Assembly (NCBI GenBank): GCA_943370355.1
Contig: CALRQP020000002.1
Span: 62,001-126,000, forward strand
Source: JADCGM01 sp943370355
GTDB lineage: Bacteria; Pseudomonadota; Alphaproteobacteria; Sphingomonadales; Sphingomonadaceae
DNA: 64,000 bases
Reading direction: 5' to 3'
The position numbers were made by a program, and so were the translations under genes. The notes beneath the pieces are model-generated. The model saw nothing but the letters and a program-made list of their open reading frames with translations. It searched no databases and was not told the DNA's origin. Of this stretch, positions 24,970 to 34,028 are shown in pieces; within the stretch, counting starts at the first letter, position 1, and each line of letters starts with the position of its first letter.

Positions 24970-26175
24970 ATGCGGCGGCTGCTGATCGTCGCGTTGCTCG
25001 GTCTTGCCGCCCCGGCGGCAGCGGAGATTGTGGTACAGCGCTGGGTGCCAACGCCCGAGAATGAAGCGCTTTATCGTCAGCGCTTTGCCGACCTCATGCG
25101 CGACAAAGGTGTGGTCACACATTACGACCCGCTCGAGGCTGTCCCCGGCGCAGCGTTCCGGGCGCTCCCGGTGGCCAAGCATCCGACGATCCGGGCCGAC
25201 GCGCTGGAGGCAGCAGCGGCCTATGCCGCGGCCAACAACAGCAATGCCTTCATCGTCTGGCGGGACGGCAAGATCGAGGCCGAGCGCTATTTCGGCGGCA
25301 CGACGGCGACGACGCCACTTGTCTCCAAATCGCTGTCGAAGCCGGTCGGGGCCGTCGCGGTCGGGCGCGCCATCGCGCTGGGCAAGATCAAGTCGGTAGA
25401 CCAGCCTGCCGCGGATTTCTTTCCCGAATGGCGCGGCACGCCAAAGGCGGAAATCCTCATCCGCCACCTGCTCGACATGCGTTCGGGGCTGCTGGAGCAG
25501 GGATTCAGCGAGGACCCGGAGAGTCCGCTCAACCGGGCCTATATCGATCCCGACCACGGCCAATATATCCTCGACCGCTATCCGCTCGTTGCGCCGCCTG
25601 GCAGCGTTTATGGCTATGCCAACGCGCCAGCCCAGCTCATCGCGCTGCTGATCGAGCGGGCCACCGGGCGGCGCTATGCGGAGTTTGTCAGCCGCGAAGT
25701 GCTCAAGCCTATCGGTGCGGCGGGCGGGACGATCTGGATCGACCGGCCCGGCGGCCTCGCCCATTCGGGCTCGGCGATGTATCTGCCCGCGCAAAGCTAT
25801 CTGCGGCTGGCAATCCTGCTGCTCGACGATGGCGTCGCAAACGGCCGCCGCCTGATGCCACGCGGCTTTGTTGCCGACATGCGCAAAGGCACGCCCCAGA
25901 ACCCGCACTTCGGCATGGGTGTCTGGGTGGGTGCGCCTTACATCGAACGGCGGAACTTCGGCGGCCCGTCAAAGCCCGGCGGTACATTGCAGTCCGAACC
26001 CTATCTTGATCCGGACCTGTTCCTATTCGACGGCAACGCCAACCAGACCGTCTATGTGATGCCCGCGACGCGGACGATCGTGCTGCGCACCGGGGAAAAT
26101 CCACCGCGGTCGCCGGAATGGGACAACGCCAAACTGCCGAACCTCATTGCGCGCGGGCTTGGCCCCGGCAAATAG
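24970..26175 (+). CDS. Secreted serine hydrolase, class C beta-lactamase fold (esterase/amidase)
   Basis: 401-aa enzyme with a signal peptide (MRRLLIVALLGLAAPAAAEI). The SxxK motif is SLSK at 121-124 and the YxN motif is YAN at 216-218, as in class C beta-lactamases, EstB esterases and the nylon-oligomer hydrolase NylB. LIRHLLDMRSGL is the usual segment between them. In a catabolic island an ester or linear-amide hydrolase is more likely than antibiotic resistance. It ends in a hairpin shared with the convergent hydrolase gene. Confidence 0.85.
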   Translation: MRRLLIVALLGLAAPAAAEIVVQRWVPTPENEALYRQRFADLMRDKGVVTHYDPLEAVPGAAFRALPVAKHPTIRADALEAAAAYAAANNSNAFIVWRDGKIEAERYFGGTTATTPLVSKSLSKPVGAVAVGRAIALGKIKSVDQPAADFFPEWRGTPKAEILIRHLLDMRSGLLEQGFSEDPESPLNRAYIDPDHGQYILDRYPLVAPPGSVYGYANAPAQLIALLIERATGRRYAEFVSREVLKPIGAAGGTIWIDRPGGLAHSGSAMYLPAQSYLRLAILLLDDGVANGRRLMPRGFVADMRKGTPQNPHFGMGVWVGAPYIERRNFGGPSKPGGTLQSEPYLDPDLFLFDGNANQTVYVMPATRTIVLRTGENPPRSPEWDNAKLPNLIARGLGPGK

Positions 26176-26188
26176 CCGCTATTGCCGG
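26165..26188. terminator. Hairpin spanning two convergent stop codons
   Basis: CCGGCAAATAG (26165-26175), loop CCG, CTATTGCCGG (26179-26188): a ten-pair stem with a single bulged A that contains the TAG of the serine hydrolase and, on the other strand, the stop of the alpha/beta hydrolase. There is no T-tract. It could act as a bidirectional end, but this is weak evidence. Confidence 0.35.
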
Positions 26189-27120
26189 TCCGCGGCCTCG
26201 ATATAGGCCGCGACCAGCGCCGCAAAGCGTTCGGGCACTTCGACCGGCGGATAATGCCCGACATCGGGGAGCAGCATCCGCGAGATCGGCGCGTTCTTCA
26301 GATAGGTTGCCAAACCATCGGCGGCAGCCAGCGGCAGCAGGGGATCGCGGGTGCCCCAGATAAGCAGCACCGGCTGGCGCACCTGCGCCATCGTCTCGCG
26401 CGTGACCGCATTGTCCCGTACCTTGGCGACGAGCGCGATGTAGTTGGGCTCGGGCTGCTTGCGGTTGATATCATAATATTGCTGCCGCATCGCCGGGGAG
26501 AAATGCGCGGGCGCGCCGCCGAAATAATCGAGATAGGCGTTCCACCACTCCAGATTTTGGAAACCGGTCTTCTTCTGCTCATCGAGCGCGGCCTGGAAGG
26601 CGGGAGTGTAAGTGAGCTTAGCGCCCTCAACCGGGTCCGATGGCGAGTTGGACATGACCACGCGCGTCACCAGGTCGGGCCGCTTTGCCGCGAGGAAAGC
26701 CGCCATCGTGCCACCGCTGGACACCCCAACCGCGGTCACCTTCGTGACGCCGAGCTGGCCCAGCAGTTGTTCGGGAATGTCGGTCGGCTGAAGCTTGGCG
26801 AGCGCTTCATTCGAAACCGGTCCCGACTGTCCCTGCGGCGGGATATCGAAGCGGATCACCCTATAGTGTTTCTTGAGCAGCGCGGATGCCACCCCGTCCC
26901 AGCTTCTGAGCGAACTTGCCGAGCCGTGGATCAACAGGATCGCCGGCCCCTTCCCTTCATCCTTGTAGTAGACTTCCACGCCGCCAATCGTCGCGATGCG
27001 GCCCCTGGGGTCGCCATATTTGGCGCGGAGCTCGGCACGGGACAGATAGGGCTTGGCAGGATCGGCTGCGACCGCTGGCGACGCGATGAGCGCGAGAGCT
27101 ACGAAAAAGCGAAGGATCAT
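26179..27120 (-). CDS. Secreted alpha/beta-hydrolase
   Basis: 313 aa with signal peptide (MILRFFVALALIASPAVAAD). The oxyanion region is IHGSASSLRSWDG, the nucleophile elbow GVSSG places Ser134 at the active site, the acid is in WGTRDPLLP and the His in LLPDVGHYPPVEVP, so the triad is complete. It probably hydrolyses an ester or C-C bonded substrate in the periplasm. It lies 33 nt after the ALDH gene, in the same direction, and is likely co-transcribed. Confidence 0.86.
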   Translation of the reverse strand: MILRFFVALALIASPAVAADPAKPYLSRAELRAKYGDPRGRIATIGGVEVYYKDEGKGPAILLIHGSASSLRSWDGVASALLKKHYRVIRFDIPPQGQSGPVSNEALAKLQPTDIPEQLLGQLGVTKVTAVGVSSGGTMAAFLAAKRPDLVTRVVMSNSPSDPVEGAKLTYTPAFQAALDEQKKTGFQNLEWWNAYLDYFGGAPAHFSPAMRQQYYDINRKQPEPNYIALVAKVRDNAVTRETMAQVRQPVLLIWGTRDPLLPLAAADGLATYLKNAPISRMLLPDVGHYPPVEVPERFAALVAAYIEAADRQ

Positions 27121-27153
27121 TGTTCACTCCCAGACAGGCCGCTCAAAGCAGCC

Positions 27154-28659
27154 TCAAATTACCGCGCAGACCGTCTTCCATTCCAAATAGCTGTCCATCG
27201 CCTGCCGCCCGCTGTCGCGGCCCCAGCCGGACTGTTTCATGCCGCCGATCGGCAGCGCGGCATCATACATGAGGTGGCAATTGATCCAGACCGTGCCCGC
27301 TCGCATGCGGGTGCTCAACCGGTGGGCATCGCTGAGCGACTGGGTCCAGATGCTTGAGGCAAGGCCATAGTCGCTGTCGTTTGCCTCGGCGACGACGTCA
27401 TCGAGATCGTCATAGGCTTGCACGGCCAGCACCGGACCGAACACCTCTTCCCGCACGATCGGCATCTGCGAATTCACGCCCGCGATGACGGCTGGTGTCA
27501 CAAAGGTGCCGGCTTCGCCATGGCGTTCGCCGCCGGTCAGCACGACTGCACCGCCGGTCCGGGCATCCGCGACATATCCGGCGACTTTCTCCGCCTGCCG
27601 GACCGAGACGAGAGGCCCCATCTGCGTGGCGGGATCGAGGCCGTGACCATGTTTGAGGCCCTGTGCATAGGCCGCAACGCCCTCGACGACCCGGTCATAG
27701 ATCGAGCGGTGCGCGTAGAGCCTCGAGGCCGCAACGCAAACCTGTCCGGCGTTGAAGAAGATCGCGTTCGCGACGCCCGGGATCGCGAGATCGAGATCGG
27801 CGTCGGGAAGGATGATCGCTGGCGACTTCCCGCCAAGTTCAAGGCTGACCCGCTTGAAATTACCCTTTGCGGCCTCAAGGATAGCGCGACCCGTAGCTGT
27901 CGATCCCGTGAAGGCAACCTTGTCGATATCGGGATGCGCGGCCAGCGCTGCGCCGGTTTCCGCACCCAAGCCGGTCACGATATTGAGTACGCCTGCCGGC
28001 AGACCTGCCTCGATCATCAATTCGCCGAGCCGGAGCGCCGTCAGTGACGTGTCCTCCGCCGGCTTGAGCACAACGGTGCAACCGGCGGCCAGCGCTGGCG
28101 CCAGCTTCATCGCGGTCAGGACAAGCGGCGAATTCCACGGCACGATCGCTGCAACCACACCGACGGCTTCGCGAAGCGTCCAGCTGCGCATTTGCTTACC
28201 GGCGGGCTGATAGTCGATCGAGCTTTCGATCGTCTGGCCCTCGATCGCCATCGCTTGCCCGGCAAAGAAGCGGAACTGGTTGGCCGCGCCCGGAATCTCG
28301 GCCCAGCGGCCGACGAACAGTGGCTTGCCCTGATCGAGTGTTTCAAGTTCGGCCAGCTCGTCGATATTGGCTTCGATGAGGTCGGCGATGGCCCACAGGA
28401 TTCGGGCGCGCTTGAGCGGTGTCGTGGCGCGCCAACCCTCGAAGGCATGGCGGGCAGCGGCGACGGCGGCATCGACGTCCCCGGCATCGGCTCTGGCGAT
28501 GCGGGCCGTTTCAAGACCCGTTGCAGGATCGAGCGTGGCAAAGGTCCGGTCACCCGCCGCGCGAGTCCATTCGCCGTTGACCAAAAGGCCTTCGCCGCGC
28601 CCGCGACGCGCCAGAAAGGCTTGTGTAGCAACTGAAAGCGCTGGACATTCGATTGCCAT
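27154..28659 (-). CDS. NAD(P)-dependent aldehyde dehydrogenase
   Basis: 501-aa ALDH superfamily enzyme oxidising an aldehyde to the acid. IVPWNSPL (Asn176), FTGSTATGRAI, LELGGKSPAI (Glu274) and NAGQVCVAASR (nucleophile Cys308) give the complete catalytic set. GGGGAG lies 6 nt before the ATG. It is divergent from the MDR gene at 28821 across a 161-nt promoter region. It may oxidise the aldehyde produced by one of the FAD oxidases or alcohol dehydrogenases here. Confidence 0.92.
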   Translation of the reverse strand: MAIECPALSVATQAFLARRGRGEGLLVNGEWTRAAGDRTFATLDPATGLETARIARADAGDVDAAVAAARHAFEGWRATTPLKRARILWAIADLIEANIDELAELETLDQGKPLFVGRWAEIPGAANQFRFFAGQAMAIEGQTIESSIDYQPAGKQMRSWTLREAVGVVAAIVPWNSPLVLTAMKLAPALAAGCTVVLKPAEDTSLTALRLGELMIEAGLPAGVLNIVTGLGAETGAALAAHPDIDKVAFTGSTATGRAILEAAKGNFKRVSLELGGKSPAIILPDADLDLAIPGVANAIFFNAGQVCVAASRLYAHRSIYDRVVEGVAAYAQGLKHGHGLDPATQMGPLVSVRQAEKVAGYVADARTGGAVVLTGGERHGEAGTFVTPAVIAGVNSQMPIVREEVFGPVLAVQAYDDLDDVVAEANDSDYGLASSIWTQSLSDAHRLSTRMRAGTVWINCHLMYDAALPIGGMKQSGWGRDSGRQAMDSYLEWKTVCAVI

Positions 28660-28820
28660 TCGCGGCTCCCCTAAACGAACCGATCTTGTGCGGCATCCGG
28701 GCGGCCCCGACTAAAGGGATGGCGGCAGGAGGCCGCACAGCGGATAAAATGCGGCAGACGGGTCGCGGCAGCCTGCGCTAGCGTGTCCCTCCTTGAGCAA
28801 CTTGAAATCCGGAGAGCGTG

Positions 28821-29843
28821 ATGCGTGTTTACCAGATCGGCGACCAAACCGGACTTGGCTCGCTGACGACGTCCGAGCGGCCGGATCCGGTGCCCGGTCC
28901 CGGTGAGGCTGTGCTGCGCGTCAAGGCGATCTGTCTCAATCACCGCGACATGCTCGTGCTCGCAGGCAATTATGGCGCGCGGCGGCCGGACACGCGCGTT
29001 CCGTGCTCAGACGGCGTCGGCGAGGTCGTTGCGGTCGGGGACGGTGTGACGGGGATCCAAGTCGGCGACCGCGCCATCTGCGCGCATTTCGTGACGTGGC
29101 TCGGTGGCGACTTCGACATGTCGGCCTTCGGTCAGGATTTGGGCATATCCCGCGACGGCTGGCTGGCGGAGAAGATCCTCGTGCCCGCCGCAGCGCTCGT
29201 GAAAGTGCCCGACGCGCTGAGCGACGAACAGGTCGTGGCGTTGCCGGCCGCCGGGCTGACGGCTTGGAACGCCGTTGTCGAGGTCGGCAAGGTCAAGGCT
29301 GGCGACCTTGTGCTCGCGCTCGGCACTGGCGGCGTGTCGATCTTCGCGTTGCAGATCGCGAAGCTCAACGGCGCGCGCGTCGCGATCACCTCGTCCAGCG
29401 ACGAGAAGCTCGAGCTCGCGCGGTCGCTTGGGGCGGACATTACAGTCAACTACCGGACACGCCCGGACTGGGCTGCGGCGATCATGGAGGCAACCGGCGG
29501 CGCGGGTGCCGACATCGTCGTCGAGACTGGCGGCTTCGGGACACTCGGCCAGTCGATTGCGGCCGCAGCTGTCAACGGACGCATCGCGGTCATTGGCGCG
29601 CTGAGTGGCGCACCCAGCGAGACGCTGCCCAATTATGGCACGATCATCGGCAAGAATCTGACGCTGCGCGGCATCGCCGAAGGCAGCCGTGCTATGCTCG
29701 CATCGCTGCTTCGCGCTGTCGAAGCTGGTGGCATGACGTCCGTGATCGACCGCAGCTTCGCGTTCGACGACGCGCCGGCCGCCTATGCCTGGCTGAAGTC
29801 GGGCGGGCATCTGGGCAAGGTGATGATCAAAGGGGCGGTATGA
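28821..29843 (+). CDS. Zinc-less MDR oxidoreductase (alcohol dehydrogenase/quinone reductase-like)
   Basis: 340-aa MDR protein. ICLNHRDMLVLAGNYG and VPCSDGVGEVVAVG are the usual N-terminal landmarks, and LALGTGGVSIFALQIAKLNG is the nucleotide site. The structural zinc cysteine cluster is absent. The ATG at 28821 has GGAG 6 nt upstream; a GTG one codon earlier is possible. Its stop overlaps FAD oxidase copy 2 by 4 nt. Confidence 0.83.
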   Translation: MRVYQIGDQTGLGSLTTSERPDPVPGPGEAVLRVKAICLNHRDMLVLAGNYGARRPDTRVPCSDGVGEVVAVGDGVTGIQVGDRAICAHFVTWLGGDFDMSAFGQDLGISRDGWLAEKILVPAAALVKVPDALSDEQVVALPAAGLTAWNAVVEVGKVKAGDLVLALGTGGVSIFALQIAKLNGARVAITSSSDEKLELARSLGADITVNYRTRPDWAAAIMEATGGAGADIVVETGGFGTLGQSIAAAAVNGRIAVIGALSGAPSETLPNYGTIIGKNLTLRGIAEGSRAMLASLLRAVEAGGMTSVIDRSFAFDDAPAAYAWLKSGGHLGKVMIKGAV

Positions 29844-31414
29844 GCGCGGCTGTCCAGATTGAAGGGTTGAAACCTGCCGCTGCGGCGGGCGAAACGCTGC
29901 GCGCGCAACTGGGCGCAGCCGTTGGCGCAGACCGGGTCAGCGACGACGCAGACCGGATCGCGGTCATGGCGAACGATGTCTATCACGGGGGCGGTACGCC
30001 GCTGCTTGTGGTGCGCCCGGCCAGCGTTGCAGCTCTTCAGGCCGCCGTTCGCCTTTGCGCTTCGGCAGGCGTTGCCATGGTGCCGCGTGGCGGGGGCGCA
30101 TCTTATACCGACGGCTATTTGCACGCAGCGGGCGGCCATGTGCTGTTTGACCTCGGCGATCTCGATAGGATCGAGGTCGATGCCGCCAACGCCGTCGTCG
30201 CGGTGGGTCCGGGCACGACCTGGGCGGCGCTCAAGGCAACGCTCGATCCGCTCGCGCTGCGCACGCCCTTCTGGGGGCCATTCTCAGGTCTTGCCGCCAC
30301 GGTCGGCGGCTCGGTCAGCCAGAATGCGATCAGCCATGGCAGCGGCGGCCACGGCATCTCGGCGCAGTCGGTGCTCGGCATGGACATCGTGCTGGCATCC
30401 GGCGAGCTGCTGCGCACTGGCGCGTCCGACGCCACGCGCCACTTTGGCCCCGACCTGACCGGTCTGTTCACCGGCGATTGCGGCGCGTTGGGGTTCAAGG
30501 CGGCGATCCGGATGCCGCTGATCGCTGCCAAGCCGCATTTCGAGGCGCTGTCCTTCGCCTTCGACAGCTTCGCCGCCTATCATGCGGGCGTCAGTGCTGC
30601 CGCCCGCGCGGGACTCGACGACGAGCATTTCGGCCTCGATCTCGCACTGTCGCAGGGTCAGATCGGCAAGCAGGAGGGCCTCGGCTCGCGGCTTCGGATT
30701 GCCCGCGACGTGCTGCGGTCCTCGGGCCTGCGTCAGCTGCTGAAAATGGCGTTGGCCGGCGAAAAGGCGCTGCAGGCCGGCGAATATATGTGCCACTTCC
30801 TCGTCGAAGGCGGCACACCTGCTGAGGCAAAGGCCAAGGCGGCGCAGTTGCGTACCCTTCTCGCAGATCACGCGCGCGAGATCCCGAACAGCGTCCCGAC
30901 GTTCGTGCGCGCCATGCCGTTCGCGCCGCTGACCAATATCCTCGGCCCGCGCGGCGAACGCTGGGTGCCGCTGCACGGCATCGTGCGGCACAGCGATGCG
31001 GTCGCCTTCCACGACGCGCTTCAGGCCTTCTACGCACCGCGCAAGGCCGACATGGATCGCCTGGGCATCTGGACGGGATCGATGTTCAGCAGCGTCGGCT
31101 CAACGGGATTCCTGTACGAGATCGCGCTCTACTGGCCCGATGTGCGGACCGCCTACCATGACGCAGTGCTGGACCCCGCCTTCCTGCGCGACATTCCGGC
31201 CTATGCCGAGAATCCTGAGGCGCGCGAATATGTCGACACACTCAAGCGCGACCTGATCGCGCTCTATGCCGCGCACGGGGCCGCGCATTTCCAGATCGGC
31301 CGGGCCTATCCCTATCTTGACCGGCTCGCGCCAAGCGCAGCGGCCTTGCTCCGCACGATCAAGGCTGCGCTCGATCCACAGGGCCTGATGAATCCGGGGG
31401 TACTGGGGCTTTGA
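29840..31414 (+). CDS. FAD-linked oxidase, VAO/GlcD type (copy 2)
   Basis: 524-aa paralogue of the enzyme at 21796. It shares MVPRGGGASYTDGYL, LRTPFWGPFSGLAATVGGSV, FGPDLTGLFTGDCGALGFKA and the C-terminal HFQIGRAYPYLD and DPQGLMNPGVLG. The ATG is chosen because the frame upstream lies within the MDR gene; AGGGGCGGT precedes it. It is translationally coupled to the MDR gene before it (ATGA overlap) and to the VOC gene after it (TTGA overlap). Confidence 0.83.
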   Translation: MSAAVQIEGLKPAAAAGETLRAQLGAAVGADRVSDDADRIAVMANDVYHGGGTPLLVVRPASVAALQAAVRLCASAGVAMVPRGGGASYTDGYLHAAGGHVLFDLGDLDRIEVDAANAVVAVGPGTTWAALKATLDPLALRTPFWGPFSGLAATVGGSVSQNAISHGSGGHGISAQSVLGMDIVLASGELLRTGASDATRHFGPDLTGLFTGDCGALGFKAAIRMPLIAAKPHFEALSFAFDSFAAYHAGVSAAARAGLDDEHFGLDLALSQGQIGKQEGLGSRLRIARDVLRSSGLRQLLKMALAGEKALQAGEYMCHFLVEGGTPAEAKAKAAQLRTLLADHAREIPNSVPTFVRAMPFAPLTNILGPRGERWVPLHGIVRHSDAVAFHDALQAFYAPRKADMDRLGIWTGSMFSSVGSTGFLYEIALYWPDVRTAYHDAVLDPAFLRDIPAYAENPEAREYVDTLKRDLIALYAAHGAAHFQIGRAYPYLDRLAPSAAALLRTIKAALDPQGLMNPGVLGL

Positions 31415-32370
31415 GACAGGGCTTCCACGAGATCGTACAAAGCGCGTTCGATATCGAGCGACTTGCCGGCCCTTTGTGCGCGGTGGGCGGCTGGACGCGG
31501 CTCAACCTGCCCGACGCCCCGCGAGAACAATGGGCGGCCTGGCATGTGCCGGAGACCTGCACCCGCATCGAACAATGCCTGCTGCTCGCCCCGAACGACG
31601 AACGCGGGCCGCTACGGGTCGTGGTGTTCCACGGCGTCGACCAGATACTGATGCGCTCCAGCCAGCATGTGTGGGACTCGGGCGGCATCTTCGACGTCGA
31701 CATGTACAGCGACGATGCATCGGCGACCTATGCGGCACTCCAGCGCTACGGTTGGACCGCCTTCCACGATCCCGCCGACTATGGGTTCGGCGACCTCAAG
31801 GTACGGGAAGTTGTGGTCGTCGGCCCCGACGGCTTCGTCATTGGGCTGATCGAGCGTCAGAGCCCGCCGCTCGACTGGCCGGAGGGGCTTGGCGCCATGA
31901 CGCGTCAGTTCAATTCCTCCCAGACCGTCCGCGACTATGCGGCGGCCGCTGCCTTCTACCGCGACATTCTCGGCTGGAAGGCGGTGATCGAAGTCACGTC
32001 GTCCGGGACCGGCGAGCCGGGCTCAATCCTCGGCATGCCGATGCCGCAGTGCGCGGAGGTTGAGCGTCGCGTCGGCATCTGGCACCCCGACGGCATCATC
32101 GACGGCTCGGTCGAACTGATCCAGTGCGCCGGGATCGAAACGCGCGACTTCGCCGCTACGGCGATTTCTCCGAATGTCGGATTGCTGTCGCTTCGCTTCC
32201 CCGTGGCCGACGCGCGCCGTTACGCTGCGGAGATCGAGCAGCGCGGCTGGGCGCTCTACACGCCGCCGATGGAGCTTGAGATTGCGCCCTATGGCCGTGC
32301 GACCCTGTTCTCGGTGCGCTCGCCGGACGGCGCGATCCTCGAATTTTACGATGGGGTGGCACATGGGTGA
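31411..32370 (+). CDS. Two-domain VOC (glyoxalase/dioxygenase-fold) protein
   Basis: 319 aa. The C-terminal half has a clear VOC pattern: VRDYAAAAAFYRDILGWKAV, then RFPVADARRYAAEIEQRGWA and SVRSPDGAILEFYD. The N-terminal half repeats the fold more weakly (DVDMYSDDASATYAALQRYG then VVVGPDGFVIGLIE). Such proteins may be ring-cleavage dioxygenases, lactoylglutathione-lyase-like enzymes or metal-free binders; I cannot tell which, although Glu and His positions near strand ends could bind a metal. It starts at a TTG overlapping the upstream stop, so it relies on translational coupling. Confidence 0.75.
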   Translation: MRQGFHEIVQSAFDIERLAGPLCAVGGWTRLNLPDAPREQWAAWHVPETCTRIEQCLLLAPNDERGPLRVVVFHGVDQILMRSSQHVWDSGGIFDVDMYSDDASATYAALQRYGWTAFHDPADYGFGDLKVREVVVVGPDGFVIGLIERQSPPLDWPEGLGAMTRQFNSSQTVRDYAAAAAFYRDILGWKAVIEVTSSGTGEPGSILGMPMPQCAEVERRVGIWHPDGIIDGSVELIQCAGIETRDFAATAISPNVGLLSLRFPVADARRYAAEIEQRGWALYTPPMELEIAPYGRATLFSVRSPDGAILEFYDGVAHG

Positions 32371-33109
32371 TTCACTGGGATACCGGATGAAGTTCGCGGT
32401 GGTGGCGCCATCGACGAACACCAGCGTCGAGCCGGAATATGCGGCCATGCAGCCGCGCGGCGTGACCAACCATTTCTCGCGCATCTCGATCCCGGACACC
32501 AAAGTCACCGACGACGACAGCTTCATGGTGATGCTGAACACGATCCGCGAGTCGACCTTCGAGGCCGTCGACGTGTCGATGTCAATGCAGCCGGGCTGCG
32601 TGATCATGGGCATGTCGGCGGAAACCTTCTGGGACGGTGTCGAAGGCGCGGAACGGCTGCACAAGCGTATGCTGGAACGCACGGGCGGCATCCCGGTCAT
32701 CATGGGATCGACCGCCGTCGATGCAGCGATCAAGGCCTATGGCAACATTCGCAAGATCGGCATCGTGACGCCCTACATGCCGGTCGGCGACAACAATGTG
32801 CGGAAGTTCTTCGAGGACCAGGGCTATGAGGTGACCAGGATGGTCGGGCTCAAGTCGCCGTCACCGATGCTCATCGCGCATGAAACCAAACAGACGCTGA
32901 AGCGCGCCGCGATCGAGGTGGCCGAAGGGGCCGATGCGGTGATCCAGTGCGGCACCAACCTTGCCTTCGCCGAGGTTGCCGCGATCGCCGAATTCTGGCT
33001 GGAAAAGCCCGTTATCGCGATTAATACCGCGACCTATTGGCATGCGCTCCGAACGATGGGCATCCCGGACCAGATGGACGGTTTCGGCAAGCTGATGAGC
33101 GAGCACTGA
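32363..33109 (+). CDS. Asp/Glu racemase-superfamily enzyme (maleate isomerase/arylmalonate decarboxylase-like), one catalytic Cys
   Basis: 248 aa, starting at the ATG 32363 within the end of the VOC gene. FAVVAPSTNTSVEPEYA is the N-terminal signature of the maleate isomerase/AMDase branch. The second catalytic cysteine is present (Cys196, VIQCGTNLAFAE). At the position of the first cysteine the sequence reads IMGMSAETFW, with Met84. Maleate isomerase and the racemases need both cysteines, whereas arylmalonate decarboxylase uses only the second. Isomerisation or decarboxylation of an unsaturated or malonic diacid is plausible; assignment to either is open. Confidence 0.78.
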   Translation: MGDSLGYRMKFAVVAPSTNTSVEPEYAAMQPRGVTNHFSRISIPDTKVTDDDSFMVMLNTIRESTFEAVDVSMSMQPGCVIMGMSAETFWDGVEGAERLHKRMLERTGGIPVIMGSTAVDAAIKAYGNIRKIGIVTPYMPVGDNNVRKFFEDQGYEVTRMVGLKSPSPMLIAHETKQTLKRAAIEVAEGADAVIQCGTNLAFAEVAAIAEFWLEKPVIAINTATYWHALRTMGIPDQMDGFGKLMSEH

Positions 33110-33110
33110 C

Positions 33111-34028
33111 ATGGACTATGACTATGTCCCGCTGCCCGAACGGCTGCCGCTACGCTGGCCGAACGGCGCGCGCGTCGCGCTGATCCTGACCTTCAACCTC
33201 GAAACCTGGGATCTGACCAAGGACACCGACAAGCCCTATTATGCCGGCGGCCCGGCGATCCTGCCCGATACGTTGCCGGGCAATACGCCGGATTTCCCGA
33301 ACTTCACCTGGCGCGAATATGGCCAGAGGGTCGGCATCTGGCGGCTGTTTGAACTGTTCGACAAGCTGGGCGTCAAGGCGAGCTGCACGACCAATGCGGT
33401 GACCTTCCAGCGCCGGAAGGCGATGACCGATGCGGTGCTGGCGCGCGGCTGGGAACTGCTGACGCACAATTGGGAGCAGGGCGAGTTGCTGACCGATTTC
33501 GCCAAGGACCCGGCCAAAGAGCGGGAGATCGTGCTGCGGACCCTCGCCGAGTTCGAGGCGCAGACCGGGCGCAAGTCGAAGGGCTGGCTATCCTCCTCGC
33601 TGCGCGGCACGTTGCAGACGGCGGACATCCTCGCGGCGGAAGGGTGCACCTTCTACTGCGACATCATGAACGACGATCAGCCCTATCTGCTGCGCACGCC
33701 GAACGGCCCGATCGTGTCGGTTCCCTATTCCAATGAGATCAACGACTTCACCTTCATCACGCGCAAGAATTACACCACCGACCAGTTCCGCGACGCGCTG
33801 ATTGAGGAGCTCGACGTGCTGTACGAAGAAGGCGCGACGACCGGGCGGATCATGAATGTCGGGCTGCATCCGCATGTCTCGGGCCGCGCGCACCGCATCC
33901 GAGCCCTGCGCGAGTTCATCGAACACGCCAAGTCGCTGCCGGGCATCTGGTGGGCGACGCGCGAGGAGATCGCCGACTGGTATCTCGCGAACCACGAAAG
34001 CCATATTCCGGGCCAGCTCGGCGCATGA
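33111..34028 (+). CDS. Polysaccharide-deacetylase-fold hydrolase, allantoinase/cyclic-imidase-like
   Basis: 305 aa with the NodB-type barrel of the PuuE/cyclic imide hydrolase branch rather than true sugar deacetylases. The metal-binding motif TFDD is replaced by LTFNLETWD, and the second motif reads LTHNWEQGEL with one His. SLRGTLQTADILAAEGCTFY and GLHPHVSGRAHRIRAL complete the pattern. PuuE-type relatives open cyclic ureides or imides, some without metal. There is no signal peptide. It lies 1 nt after the racemase-fold gene and overlaps the monooxygenase gene by 4 nt, so imide or lactam opening in the same pathway is likely. Confidence 0.78.
   Translation: MDYDYVPLPERLPLRWPNGARVALILTFNLETWDLTKDTDKPYYAGGPAILPDTLPGNTPDFPNFTWREYGQRVGIWRLFELFDKLGVKASCTTNAVTFQRRKAMTDAVLARGWELLTHNWEQGELLTDFAKDPAKEREIVLRTLAEFEAQTGRKSKGWLSSSLRGTLQTADILAAEGCTFYCDIMNDDQPYLLRTPNGPIVSVPYSNEINDFTFITRKNYTTDQFRDALIEELDVLYEEGATTGRIMNVGLHPHVSGRAHRIRALREFIEHAKSLPGIWWATREEIADWYLANHESHIPGQLGA

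Noticed and set aside
24970..26175. Antibiotic-resistance beta-lactamase
   Set aside because: The SxxK and YxN motifs fit the class C fold, but the catabolic context and esterase/NylB-like relatives make a resistance role unsupported.
33111..34028. Chitin or peptidoglycan deacetylase
   Set aside because: The metal-binding TFDD and HxxxH motifs are replaced, there is no signal peptide, and the neighbours are catabolic.
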